Shown here: one piece after another, positions 16,378 through 25,222 of the stretch
Layout of the letters: each line of letters starts with the position of its first letter
Numbering within the stretch: position 1 is the stretch's first letter
NCBI GenBank assembly: GCA_963823165.1
Contig: CAWGKV010000016.1
Coordinates: forward strand, 124,001 to 188,000
Source: Roseiarcus sp963823165
GTDB taxonomy: Bacteria; Pseudomonadota; Alphaproteobacteria; Rhizobiales; Beijerinckiaceae
Direction of reading: 5' to 3'
Length of the DNA: 64,000 nt
Made by a program: the position numbers and the translations under genes
Notes under the pieces: generated by a model
What the model was told of the DNA's origin: nothing
Databases searched by the model: none
Seen by the model: the letters and a program-made list of their open reading frames with translations, nothing else

Positions 16378-19300
16378 CTACTTGTACTCCCAGTCGGCGC
16401 CTACGCCGACGCTCGATCCGCCGCTCGCATCGACGCCGGCCTGCAGGCGGATGTGACGGTTGACGTCGAGATTGACGGAAACGCCGTTGTCCTGCGGCAA
16501 GACGCCCGTCGTCGCCCTCACGCTGATCCTGTCGCTGATCGCGCGGCTGACGCCGATCGCCGGACTGCCGCTGGCGCTCGTACCGATGTCCAGACTGTCG
16601 ACGCCGAGCGATTTTCGCAACTGCTCGAAGGCGATGCCGCGGCCGGTGAGAGAAGCGACGGCGTTGGCCAGTTGCACCGCCTGGAACGCCGACAGATTGC
16701 CCGACGGCTTCTGAAACAGGATTCGGGAGAGAATCTCGTCCTGCGGCAGACTGGGATCGGAAGTGAACGCGAACACCGGCGCCGAGGCCGGTCCGGTGAC
16801 GCTGACCCGCGCCGTGACGTCGGCCGATGTCGTCTCGGCGACGAAGTCGAGTTCGGGCGTCACGTCGCCATGGAACTGAACGCGGCCGCGCGTGAAGACC
16901 AGGCGCTTGCCGAGGAGCGACAGCGACCCGCGCCGGAGATCGAAGCCCCCGGTCACCCTGGGATCGGACGCCGATCCGCTGAGACGCAGATCGCCCCCCA
17001 TCGCCGCGTCGATGCCGCGTCCGCGAACGGAAATCCGGCTGGCCGACACCGTCAGGGCGAGCTTCGCGTCGAACTGGGGCGCCCGCGCGGCGCGGCCCGC
17101 CTTGGCTTTCAGGGCAAGCAGCGCCCGCGCCGTCGCATTCGGGTTGACGTGCCTGGTTCCCGGAATCGGGGCCGCGACGCTGGCGAAGCGCTCGGGCACA
17201 GTGATGTCCATCGAATCGATCGTGATGCGGCCGGCGACGTTCGGCGTCCGGACGAGCGCGCCGGTCACGTCCAGCGACATGTCGGCAACCGCTTCGACGG
17301 TGTCGGTCGCGACGAGTTCGGCGCGCTGGCTAGTGACGCGGACGGCGCCGGGAAAGCCGGCGGCCGGGTCGAGTCTCGCCTGTCCGGTCGCGCCGATCGA
17401 ACCGCCGTTGGGGGTCTTCCCGCTGAGGCGGTCGATCCGCAGATCGCCGCCCTTGGCCAAAATGAGCCCGCCGATCGAGGCGATTTTGAGCCCGGTCCGA
17501 TCGTCGCTGAACGCGCCGTCGCTCATGGCGATCGAGCCCTCCGCCAGCGGCTTCGCCACGGTCCCGCGCAGCTGAAGGTCGATCGCCAGGGCGCCCGAGA
17601 GATGACGGCCGGAGACCGAGAGCGCGTTGTTGGCGAGGCCCGCGTCGAGCCTGCCGGCGATTTTCACCTCGAGCGCGCCGTCAGGCGCAAGGGGGGCCGA
17701 GCCGGTGGCGCGAATGGAGCCTCCGTTGGCGGCGGTGACCGCGATGTCGAGCGACGTGCGGCCGGCCGCCAGGCGGCCCGAGCCGGCGACGTCGAGCGCA
17801 GGCAGGGCGAGGTTGCGCATTTGCGGCGCGCTCAGTCCCTTCAACCTGACGCGCCAGTCGCCTGTCGGATCGCCCGGCGTTCCCTTGATCGTCGCCTCGC
17901 CGTCCGCCGCGCCGGACAGTCCGAGGCCGGGCGCCGCGAAGTCGAGCGCCGAGAGCGGCATTGCGGCCATCCTCGCCCGAAGGTCGAGGGTCGACCCCGC
18001 GTGACCGGCGAGCGAAAGCCGGCCGGGGCCGACGGCGAGCGCGAGATTGTCGACGTCGAAACCGTCGCCGCCGAAAACCAGCGCAGCCGGACGAACGAGC
18101 GCCAGCCGCTGGCCTCCGCCCTCAGCGCTGAAGCTCGCGAGCTCGAGCCGGCTCGGCGACCCGCCGAAAAGCCGCGCGCGCGCCTTCAACGCCAGGCCAC
18201 GCAGAGAGGCGCCGAGATCGAGATCGCTCGCATCGGCGAGCGCGGTCGCCGTCAGCTTGACGTCGGCGATCGCTTGTCCGGCGAACGTGGCCCGGGAAAG
18301 ACTGGCGGCCCCGGCCATGATCCTCGCGCCCCAGACATCGCCGAGCGTCAGGTCGACCTTGAGCCCCTCGAGCGTATTGGGTCCGACGCTCATCCTGTCG
18401 CTGTCGGCGACGATCGCGACGTCCTGGCGGCCGCCGGAGCTCGAGGCGCTCAGCCTCGCCTGAAGCGCGCCGCCCAATTTCGTCAGAACCAGCGGCGAGA
18501 GATCGTCGAGATCCGCGGCGCTGAAACTCAGTTCGCCGCTCGCCAGCCGGTCCGCGCCGATCCTGAGATCGCCCGCCAGACGCGCCGAGGCCAGGCTCAG
18601 CGCGAAGTTGTCAGCGGCCCAGCCGCCGTCGGCGCGTCGGGCGAGATGGGCCGAACCGGTCAGCGGCTGGCGATCGACCTCACCGCTGAGCGAAGCGCTG
18701 GCGTCGACGAGGCCGGTGATGTCGCGGGCGCTGGCCTCGAGCGCAAGGCCCGATGTCGGGCGATCGAGCAGCCGTCCCTCGCCGAGAGTCGCCTTCAGGC
18801 TCGCGTCGAGATGGTCGAGGGCGCCCGTCAGCCCGGCGACGAGCTCGGCCTTGCCGGCGATGCGCGGGTCGAGAACGTCTGCCTGCGGCACATCGATGCG
18901 GGCGTCGAGATCGGCCTTGTCGCGCGCAACCGCGCCGTCCAGCCGGGCGGATGCGTGCTTGCCCACCAGTTGCAGATTGCTGAAGCCGAACCCGCCGCCG
19001 GCCAACGACCGGGCGCCCCCGGTGAGATCGAGTTCGCCGCCGGTGATCCTGTCGAGGATGGGATAACCGGTGGCCAGGCGCGTCACGTGCGCGTCGAGCG
19101 TTGCGACCAGCGCGCCGTATCGCGGCGCCCCGTCGAGATCCGCGGCGATGCGGGCCTCGCCGTTCAGCGAACGGCCGGCGAGCAAGGCGAACCGGCTCAG
19201 ATCGCCAGCCGCAACGTCCAGTTTGCCGTGAATCTTCGCCCGCCCGAGAAGACCGGAATAGTGGGCGTTGAGAGCCGGCGCGACGAGGTCGAGCGCATCG

Positions 19301-20647
19301 AAGGTCATTTCGCCGCCTGACGCAGCCGAGCCGCGCATCGTCAGCGCGATTTCGGGGCCGACGGCCCTGTTCAGGGCCGAATCGGCGAGGGCGAGACCGC
19401 TCGCCTTTGCGTCGCCCGCAAACGCGATCCGCGTCGCCGCGTCGATCAGAGGGCCGTTCGGGGCGGCGCGGAAGGTCGCCGCGACATGCTCGAGCGATCC
19501 CTCGGCGACATGGATTTGCTCGGCGTCGAAGGCGGCGTCGAGCGTCGGGCCGGAGAGCGGGCCCTTGATCGACGCATTGAGGTCGAGTTTTCCGATCGTC
19601 TCCGAACCCGGAATAGCGCCGGCGTGGACTCTCAGGTCGAGGTCGCGAGCGGCGGTCGCGGCGCCGGAAATGTCCAGTCTGGCGCTCGCCGAAACGACGT
19701 GCAGGCCTGGGACGCTGACGCTCGAATCGTCGTTGATGACGACATCGCCTTGAAGCGTCGTTTGGCCGGCGAAGACCGGCTTGACGATGTCCGGCGCGAG
19801 GCCCTCGAGCCGCGATTTTAGGTCCATCGCGAGGCGCCGCGCGCCATCCTGGCGGGCGAGAACGATCTGCCCGTTCGCCCATATGTCGGGGCCTGCGGTG
19901 AAGTCGAGCTTCGCCTTGAAGGCGTCGAGCGGACCCGCCCCGTCGAACGCGAGTTTCACCGGCGGCAGCCCGGGAAGCTTGGCGAAATGGGCGAAGAGTC
20001 CGCCGGCAGGCTCGGCGGCGTCGACATTGAGCGTGAGCAGGCTGGTCGCCGGAACAAGGGCCAGGAGCACGGTGAGCGCGCCCGGGGCGTCGAGCCGCTC
20101 GGCGCTGAGACTGAGATCGAGGCCCTCGGACGGCGGGCCGAGCGTCGCCTTGCCCGCGATGGCGAGCCGCGCCGCGGCGCCGACGACCGGCTCGCCGATC
20201 GAAAGCTCCTGCACCGCGAATTGCTTGACGATCACCTTGACCGGCAATTCCGGCAGGATCGACTGAGCAGCTCCACGCATCCGGCGGCGCGGCCTCGGAT
20301 GGAAGCGGGCGGCGGAGGAACTGCGCGTGGCCGATCGTCAGCCGGTCGACCTCCAGCCGCCGCTTGAGCAGCGCGAGTCGGCTCCAGATCAGCCGGACCT
20401 TGTCGATCTTCAGCCACGGGCCGTCGCGATCGGAGAGCACGATATCGCTGATCGACGCGTCGGAGGAGAGCACGCCGTCGACGGCGCCGATGGAGACGCT
20501 GGTCGACGGCGTGGAGAGCGCCTTCGAGATCAGGTCGGCGAGCACGCCCTTGTCCTGCTCGGCCCCGCCGGCCGACACGCAAAGCGCCAGGAGCGCGACG
20601 ATCATCGCCAGCGCCTTCGATCGGATGCGGGAGAGAAGCGACCCCAT
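16378..20647 (-). pseudogene. tamB: Translocation and assembly module protein TamB, frameshifted
   Basis: A very large protein of about 1423 residues: an N-terminal signal/anchor (MGSLLSRIRSKALAMIVALL), a long repetitive beta-rich body typical of lipid-transfer grooves, and the conserved C-terminal TamB (DUF490) domain ending at 16378 with GVGADWEYK. TamB spans the periplasm and works with TamA in outer-membrane protein or phospholipid traffic. The reading frame changes near 20275: SEAAPPDA in one frame is followed by GAAQSILPELPVKVIVKQ in the next, joined by removing one base; the span of 4270 nt is one over a multiple of three. The start overlaps the tamA stop (TGATG). The remaining 3.9 kb are continuous. 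Confidence 0.9.
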
Positions 20648-22663
20648 CAGAAAGCCTGCCCGATGCTGACATAGACCGCCAGCGGACCGTTGCCGGAGCG
20701 ACGCTCGAGCGGAAAGGCGACGTCGAGGCGGATCGGGCCGAACGACGTATAGTAGCGTAACGCCCAGCCCCGCCGCCATGTAGAGCGGCTCGGAGAAATT
20801 CGGGAAGCTCGAGGCGAAGGCGTTTCCTGCGTCGAAGAACGGCACGACGCCGATCGTGTCGGTCACCTTGACGCGTAATTCGGCCGACGCCTCGAACAGG
20901 CTGCGGCCGCCGACGACGGCGCCGAAGGGAGCGGTCGGGCCGAGGCTGTTGTAGGCATAGCCGCGCACCGAGCCCCCGCCGCCCGCGTAGAAGCGCCAGT
21001 TGGCGGGGATCTCGTCGAGCGCAGGGCCACCCAGGCCGCCGACCCCGACCTTGCCGGCGAGGACGAAGCGGGAATCGGGATCGATTGAATAATAGCTCGA
21101 GGCGATCGCCTTCATCCGCACGAGATCGAGGCTCGACCCGAGGAATGTCCCGAACCCCGCGGCGGAAGCGACGAGCCTTACGCCGCGCGTCGGATCGAGC
21201 CTGCTGTCGGTGGAATCATAATTCAGCGCCACGGGGACGCCGATCAGCGTGTAGTCGATCCTGCCGAGCGAATCCGTGGAAAAGCCCGTCTGCCCTTCGA
21301 GGCCCGCCTGAACCGAGAAGACGTCGCTGAAGCGGTGGCGCAAGGCGGCCGTCGCGTCGGCGTCGGTGACGTCGTAGCCCACGAAGTCGACGGCGCTGGT
21401 GCTCACGTGCTCGCCGAGCGCGTTGAACAGAAAATCGTTGGCCGTGCCGCCCAGGGCCGGCTTTAGGAAGCTCGCGGAGACGCGCCCGCCTAGGCCGCCG
21501 GTGGTGAAGTGCTGGAGATCCGGCCAATATCCCGCGTTCGGCGGGGCGTAGAACATGTCCGCCTGCAGGCGCAGGCGCTCCGCCCCGCCGAACAGATTGC
21601 GGTCTTCCCAATAGGCCTGCCCGGCCGGCCCGTTGGTGGTCGAGTAATTCGCAGACGCGCCGACGGAGTAGGGGAGGCGGTCGTCCACGTCGACCTCAAA
21701 GGGCAGGCGGCCGGAGGCGTCGAGGCTCGTTCCTTCGGTGATCCGTACGCTGCCGACCGCCGGGATCTGGCGGATGCTTTTGTTCGCGTCGGCCAGCGCC
21801 TGCGGCGAATAGGGATCGCCCGGCTGGATGGTAAGGAACGAGCGCACGATGGCGGGCGAGAAATGTTTTGGTCCGACGATCGTCGCCTCGCCGAACCGCG
21901 CGGCCGGGCCGGGCGCCGCCGTCATCGTCACATCCATCGAATCCGCCGCGTGATCGACGACCGGCGCGATCGAGTCGATCTTCGCCAGCGGATGGCCCTC
22001 GGCGCGGAAATAATCGACGATGCGCGCCTCGGCCGCGCGCAGGCCGCTGGCGGCGGCGGGGTCGCCCGGATTCAGGCCGACGACCCGGGCAGGCAGCTCC
22101 GTTCTGGAGAATTCTGCGCCGGCCAGGTCGACGACGCGGATCGAGCGAAGCCGGAACAGCGGCCCGGGCGCGACCCTGATCGTCACCGGCGCGGCCGCTC
22201 GATTGCGAAAACTCTCGGCGGCGCGCGCGAAGGCCGCGATGTCGTTCGAGCCGATCGTGAGACTCGCGCGATCGATCGAGATCGTGACCGCGGCGTTGTA
22301 ATAGCCCGCGCCCCAGAGGGCGTCGACCACCGGAACGAAATCGTTCATGGCCCGCCTCGCCAGCGCCTCGCCATCGGGAAGGGCGTCCTGGCGCAGCGCG
22401 TAAAGCGACGACGCGTCCTTCACCGCATTGGTGAGTCCGCCATCGCCGCCGGCGACGTCGATCGTCACTTTGTATGGAATGGCGTTCCGGGAGACGGCGG
22501 GCGGGCTTTCGCTCTTGGGCCACAGGCCGAGGAAATCCAGAGAAGAGAAATCGAACGCCTGGGCTGTGTCTCGCGCCTCGAATGCGGCCGCGCCCACAGC
22601 GAACGCCACGATCAAGGGCGCGCTCAGGTACTCCGGCCGCTTTGGAAAACCCATACCCATCAA
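20647..22663 (-). pseudogene. tamA: Outer-membrane assembly factor TamA (Omp85 family), frameshifted near its end
   Basis: An Omp85-family protein of about 671 residues: signal peptide region, POTRA domains (residues about 60-330) and a C-terminal 16-strand barrel with the GGGGSVRGYAYNSLGP motif of the L6 loop. Near 20759 the frame changes within the last strands: AAGLGV in the main frame is followed in the next frame by RYYTSFGPIRLDVAFPLERR and ends VYVSIGQAF, the classic Omp85 C-terminus with a final Phe. One extra base explains this (2017 nt is one over a multiple of three). The main frame runs on into tamB, which makes an artificial fusion. The start could also be at the second or third Met. 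Confidence 0.9.
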
Positions 22664-22730
22664 GTCGAACGCCTTGCCGCCGTAGGACCAGCATAGCGGC
22701 TCGCTTCATCCAGTTGAAACAGCCTGCATT

Positions 22731-22758
22731 GTCATACCCGCGAAAGCGGGTATCCAGA
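22731..22758. repeat. Short palindromic intergenic repeat
   Basis: The sequence GTCATACCCGCGAAAGCGGG followed by TATCCAGA forms a stem TACCCGC/GCGGGTA with a GAAA tetraloop. Elements of this pattern are widely dispersed between genes of proteobacteria. It lies just upstream of tamA. Confidence 0.6.
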
Positions 22759-23260
22759 CTTGCATCGGATTGCGGCTGTCGCCTCGACAGATTATTCACG
22801 ATACGACGATTTTGCGCGGCAAAGCCGAGGCCATGCTTAATCAGCGGTCACCTCGCCGACAATGGTCGTTGCGCAACCGGCAAGCGAGACGCCCGCGCCG
22901 AGAGCCGAAGCGCTCGAACCGACAAATCTCTTGACAAAGCCTGCCGCAAATGTTCTACGTTTGTTCTGACGGCCGAGCCGCTGACGCTTGAGGAAGGAGA
23001 GAGGGACCATATCCTCCCCCGTGGAGCGTTAGCGGAACGGGGGGACTACGCGAAGGGTGGCGGAAGGGTGCGGACGAAACCGTCGCAGGTTCGGAGTTAC
23101 TGGCCGGCTCTATCCTCCCCTGCGAAGCGGGGGAGGGGGACCCGCCCGAAGGGCGGTGGAGGGGGCCTGGCCTAGAGTGCTTGGAAGTCACGAGGGAGAG
23201 GTTCTCTCCACGTCTGGTGTAAGTCCCTGAAAAGGCGAGAATGGTGAACGGATCTGGTTT

Positions 23261-23330
23261 CCCCTGGCGTTCCTTTTGCTTCCCCCGGCGTTCCTTTGGC
23301 TTCCCCGGGCGCGTGGGTTTCCTTCCCCGG
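23261..23330. repeat. 21-bp tandem repeat, about two and a half units
   Basis: Two units, 23261-23281 and 23282-23302, share CCCC-GGCGTTCCTTT-GCTT with three differences, and a third, more diverged unit follows with CCCCGGG and TTTCCTT. The array is short and lies in the gene-free region upstream of the dispersed repeat. Confidence 0.55.
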
Positions 23331-23396
23331 GGGAGCGGAAGCCTTCCCGCTGCGTTCCGGGACGTTCCGCCGAGGGGTGAGCAATTACGACAAGTC

Positions 23397-23611
23397 TTGG
23401 CGCCCAAGCCTCCCGCCGCCCTCGCCCTGAGGAGCCCGCGAAGCGGGCGTCTCGAAGGGCGCTCGTGGCCAGCGAGCATCCCCTTCGCCTGGCTCAGGGC
23501 AGGCTTTCGAGGCCCTTTGGCTTCGACAAAGGGCGCCTCAGGATGAGGTCGGTGGAACTGAATCCCGCGATCTTCGCCGCCTGCTTGGGACAGTTTTTGG
23601 CGCCCAAGCCT
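23397..23611. repeat. Dispersed intergenic repeat, copy A
   Basis: About 200 bp closely resembling the sequence at 43230-43402. Shared blocks include GCCGCCCTCGCCCTGAGGAG, CTCGAAGGGCGCTCGTGG, a CTTCGACAAAGGGCGCCTC-AGGATGAGG block and GTCGGTGGAACTGAATC followed by CGCGATCTTCGCCGCCTGC. Copy A is bounded by a 15-bp direct repeat TTGGCGCCCAAGCCT at 23397-23411 and 23597-23611. Inner segments are partly self-complementary. It has no coding capacity of note and may be a non-autonomous (MITE-like) element. Confidence 0.75.
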
Positions 23612-23685
23612 TTGAAATCGCCTGTGCGCGGACAAACCTGCACGGGGCGCGCGGGGGCCTCGAAAACGGCGCCTCGGCCCGGCGC

Positions 23686-24603
23686 CTACCTGGCGGCCTT
23701 CTTCGCCATCGCCTCGAGCTTCTCGGAGCGGATAATGTTGCGCTGGAGGGCCGCGTCCTTCCGCCCGTCCATGCCGAAGGCCACCGCCATCAGCTGGGAA
23801 TAGAACACGACCGGGATCTTGTAGTTCGTGCCGAACTTGTCGTTGATCAGCGGCTGATACATCTCGACGTTGGTCTGGCAGAGCGGGCAGGGGGTGGAGA
23901 TGACGTCGGCCCCCTGCTTCTCCGCCTCTTCGAGGATGGCCTTCATCAGATGCAGGGTGCGGTCGGGGCTCATCACCGCGACCGAGCCGCCGCAGCACGA
24001 GGTCTTGTGGGCGAAGGGCACCGCCTCCGCCCCGCAGGCCTCGGTGAAGTCGTCGAGGAAGGTCGGATCGTCGTAACAGTCGTAGTCGCCGCCGGCTTGC
24101 GTCGCCGCGAACGGGCGGACCGTCTGGCAGCCGACATAGCCCGCGACCTTGAGGCCGGTCAGCGGGTTGGTCACCCGCTTCTCGATCGCCTCGACCCCGA
24201 CGTCGTTGACCAGCACCTCGCAGGCGTGGCGCACCTTGAGGTCCGCGTCGTACTTGAGCCCGCCCGCGTCGAGGGCCTCGTTGACCTCGGCGCGCTTCTT
24301 GACGTCGGCCTTGATCTTCTCGTTGCCGCCGTGGGTGTTGAGGTAGCAGGCGGCGCATCCGGTCACGACGTCCTGCGTTCCCTTCTTCCGCGCCTGGGCG
24401 AGGTTGCGGCCGGTGAGGGCGAGGTTCGGCAGCTGTCCGCCGCCGATATGGCCGACCGAGGCGCCGCAGCAGTTCCAGTCGTCGATGTCGTCGAGCGCGA
24501 CCCCGACCTCCGGCATGACGGCGCGCAGCGACTCGTCGAGGTGCCGGCCGCTGCCCTGGGACGAGCAGCCGGGGTAGTAGGTCATGGTCTTGTTCTCGGT
24601 CAT
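23686..24603 (-). CDS. hdrB: HdrB-like CCG-domain subunit (QmoC-equivalent part)
   Basis: A 305-residue protein with two CCG domains, each of the form C-x~30-CC-x~35-CxxC: first YYPGCSSQGSG, WNCCGASVGH and GCAACYLN; second GYVGCQTVRP, TSCCGGSVAV and STPCPLCQTN. In heterodisulfide reductases these bind non-cubane [4Fe-4S] clusters that act on disulfides or pass electrons. Its ATG overlaps the stop of the hdrC-like gene (ATGA at 24600-24603). It is the last gene of the qmoA-qmoB-hdrC-hdrB operon. All cluster ligands appear present. The natural substrate or partner is unknown. Confidence 0.92.
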   Translation of the reverse strand: MTENKTMTYYPGCSSQGSGRHLDESLRAVMPEVGVALDDIDDWNCCGASVGHIGGGQLPNLALTGRNLAQARKKGTQDVVTGCAACYLNTHGGNEKIKADVKKRAEVNEALDAGGLKYDADLKVRHACEVLVNDVGVEAIEKRVTNPLTGLKVAGYVGCQTVRPFAATQAGGDYDCYDDPTFLDDFTEACGAEAVPFAHKTSCCGGSVAVMSPDRTLHLMKAILEEAEKQGADVISTPCPLCQTNVEMYQPLINDKFGTNYKIPVVFYSQLMAVAFGMDGRKDAALQRNIIRSEKLEAMAKKAAR

Positions 24604-25220
24604 GTCCCCGTCCTCCCCGCTCGAGGCCGCTCTTCGATCTCGCGCGCCTTGGCGAGGATCGCGTTCAGCCCCTTGCGGTCCTTGATCCGGTGCGGCGCCC
24701 CGACATGCATGCGCCCGACCTTGACCATGCCGAGCGCGATTCCGAGGTTGGCCATGCCGCGGCGAAAGCCTTCGCCGAGGCCGAGCGAGAAATAGTAGAG
24801 AGCGGTCACCAGGCGCTCGTCGGTGCGGCCGAACGATTTTGCCGACCACCAGAACGACCTGGCGAAGTTCCTGTTCTCGTGCGGCCCCTTGGCGTAGCCG
24901 AGCTCCGCCGCCTTCGCCGCCAGGTCCTGCAGGATGTGGGTGACCGGCACGCCGCGCGGGCAGCGCACCACGCAGCGATAGCAGCTCGTGCAGTTCCACA
25001 TCGTGTTTGACGAGAGGACCTCTTCCTTCATCCCGGCGCGGATCATCATGAAAAGCTTTCGCGGCCCGTAGTCCATCTGGACTCCGATCGGGCACGAGCC
25101 CGAGCAGACGCCGCACTGCATGCAGAGGTTGAGCTTGTCCCCGCCGTTGACGTTGTCCCTCACCCACCGGGCGAAGGAGAGATCGTAGATCCGGGCGGCG
25201 GCCGGCGGGGGCGTCGTCAT
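24600..25220 (-). CDS. hdrC: HdrC-like iron-sulfur subunit
   Basis: A 206-residue ferredoxin-like protein with two [4Fe-4S] motifs, CMQCGVCSGSCP at about residues 33-44 and CTSCYRCVVRCPRGVP at about 76-91, linking QmoAB to HdrB. Unlike QmoC of Desulfovibrio it lacks a C-terminal membrane cytochrome b domain; only a mildly hydrophobic stretch (ALYYFSLGLGEGF) is seen, so the complex is probably cytoplasmic or loosely membrane-bound. It starts 2 nt after the qmoB stop region and overlaps hdrB. Confidence 0.92.
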   Translation of the reverse strand: MTTPPPAAARIYDLSFARWVRDNVNGGDKLNLCMQCGVCSGSCPIGVQMDYGPRKLFMMIRAGMKEEVLSSNTMWNCTSCYRCVVRCPRGVPVTHILQDLAAKAAELGYAKGPHENRNFARSFWWSAKSFGRTDERLVTALYYFSLGLGEGFRRGMANLGIALGMVKVGRMHVGAPHRIKDRKGLNAILAKAREIEERPRAGRTGT

Positions 25221-25222
25221 CT

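Larger units (their letters stand above)
22664..23685. other. Repeat-rich intergenic region
   Basis: About 1 kb between tamA and the hdrB-like gene without a convincing gene. It contains a palindrome of the common GTCAT-CCCGC-GAAA-GCGGG type (22731-22758), GC-rich inverted elements between about 22995 and 23165 (for example TCCTCCCC/GGGGGAGG), a 21-bp tandem repeat (23261-23330) and the dispersed repeat described at 23397-23611. Long open frames crossing it have repeat-derived, arginine-rich translations and are not credible. The promoter of tamA should be in the right-hand half of its upstream region, around 22664-22900, but I cannot pick it out. Confidence 0.7.

Noticed and set aside
16453..19320. 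Long plus-strand frame antisense to tamB
   Set aside because: Its translation is a charged, Arg/Glu-rich shadow typical of the opposite strand of GC-rich genes, while the minus strand has clear TamB sequence.
18680..22663. A 1327-residue TamA-TamB fusion protein
   Set aside because: The part after about 20759 and again after 20275 is out of frame; the genuine continuations are in the neighbouring frame and a TGATG stop/start lies at the junction.
22955..24358. 467-codon minus-strand frame over hdrB and the repeats
   Set aside because: It is out of frame with HdrB, and its C-terminal half is translated repeat sequence.
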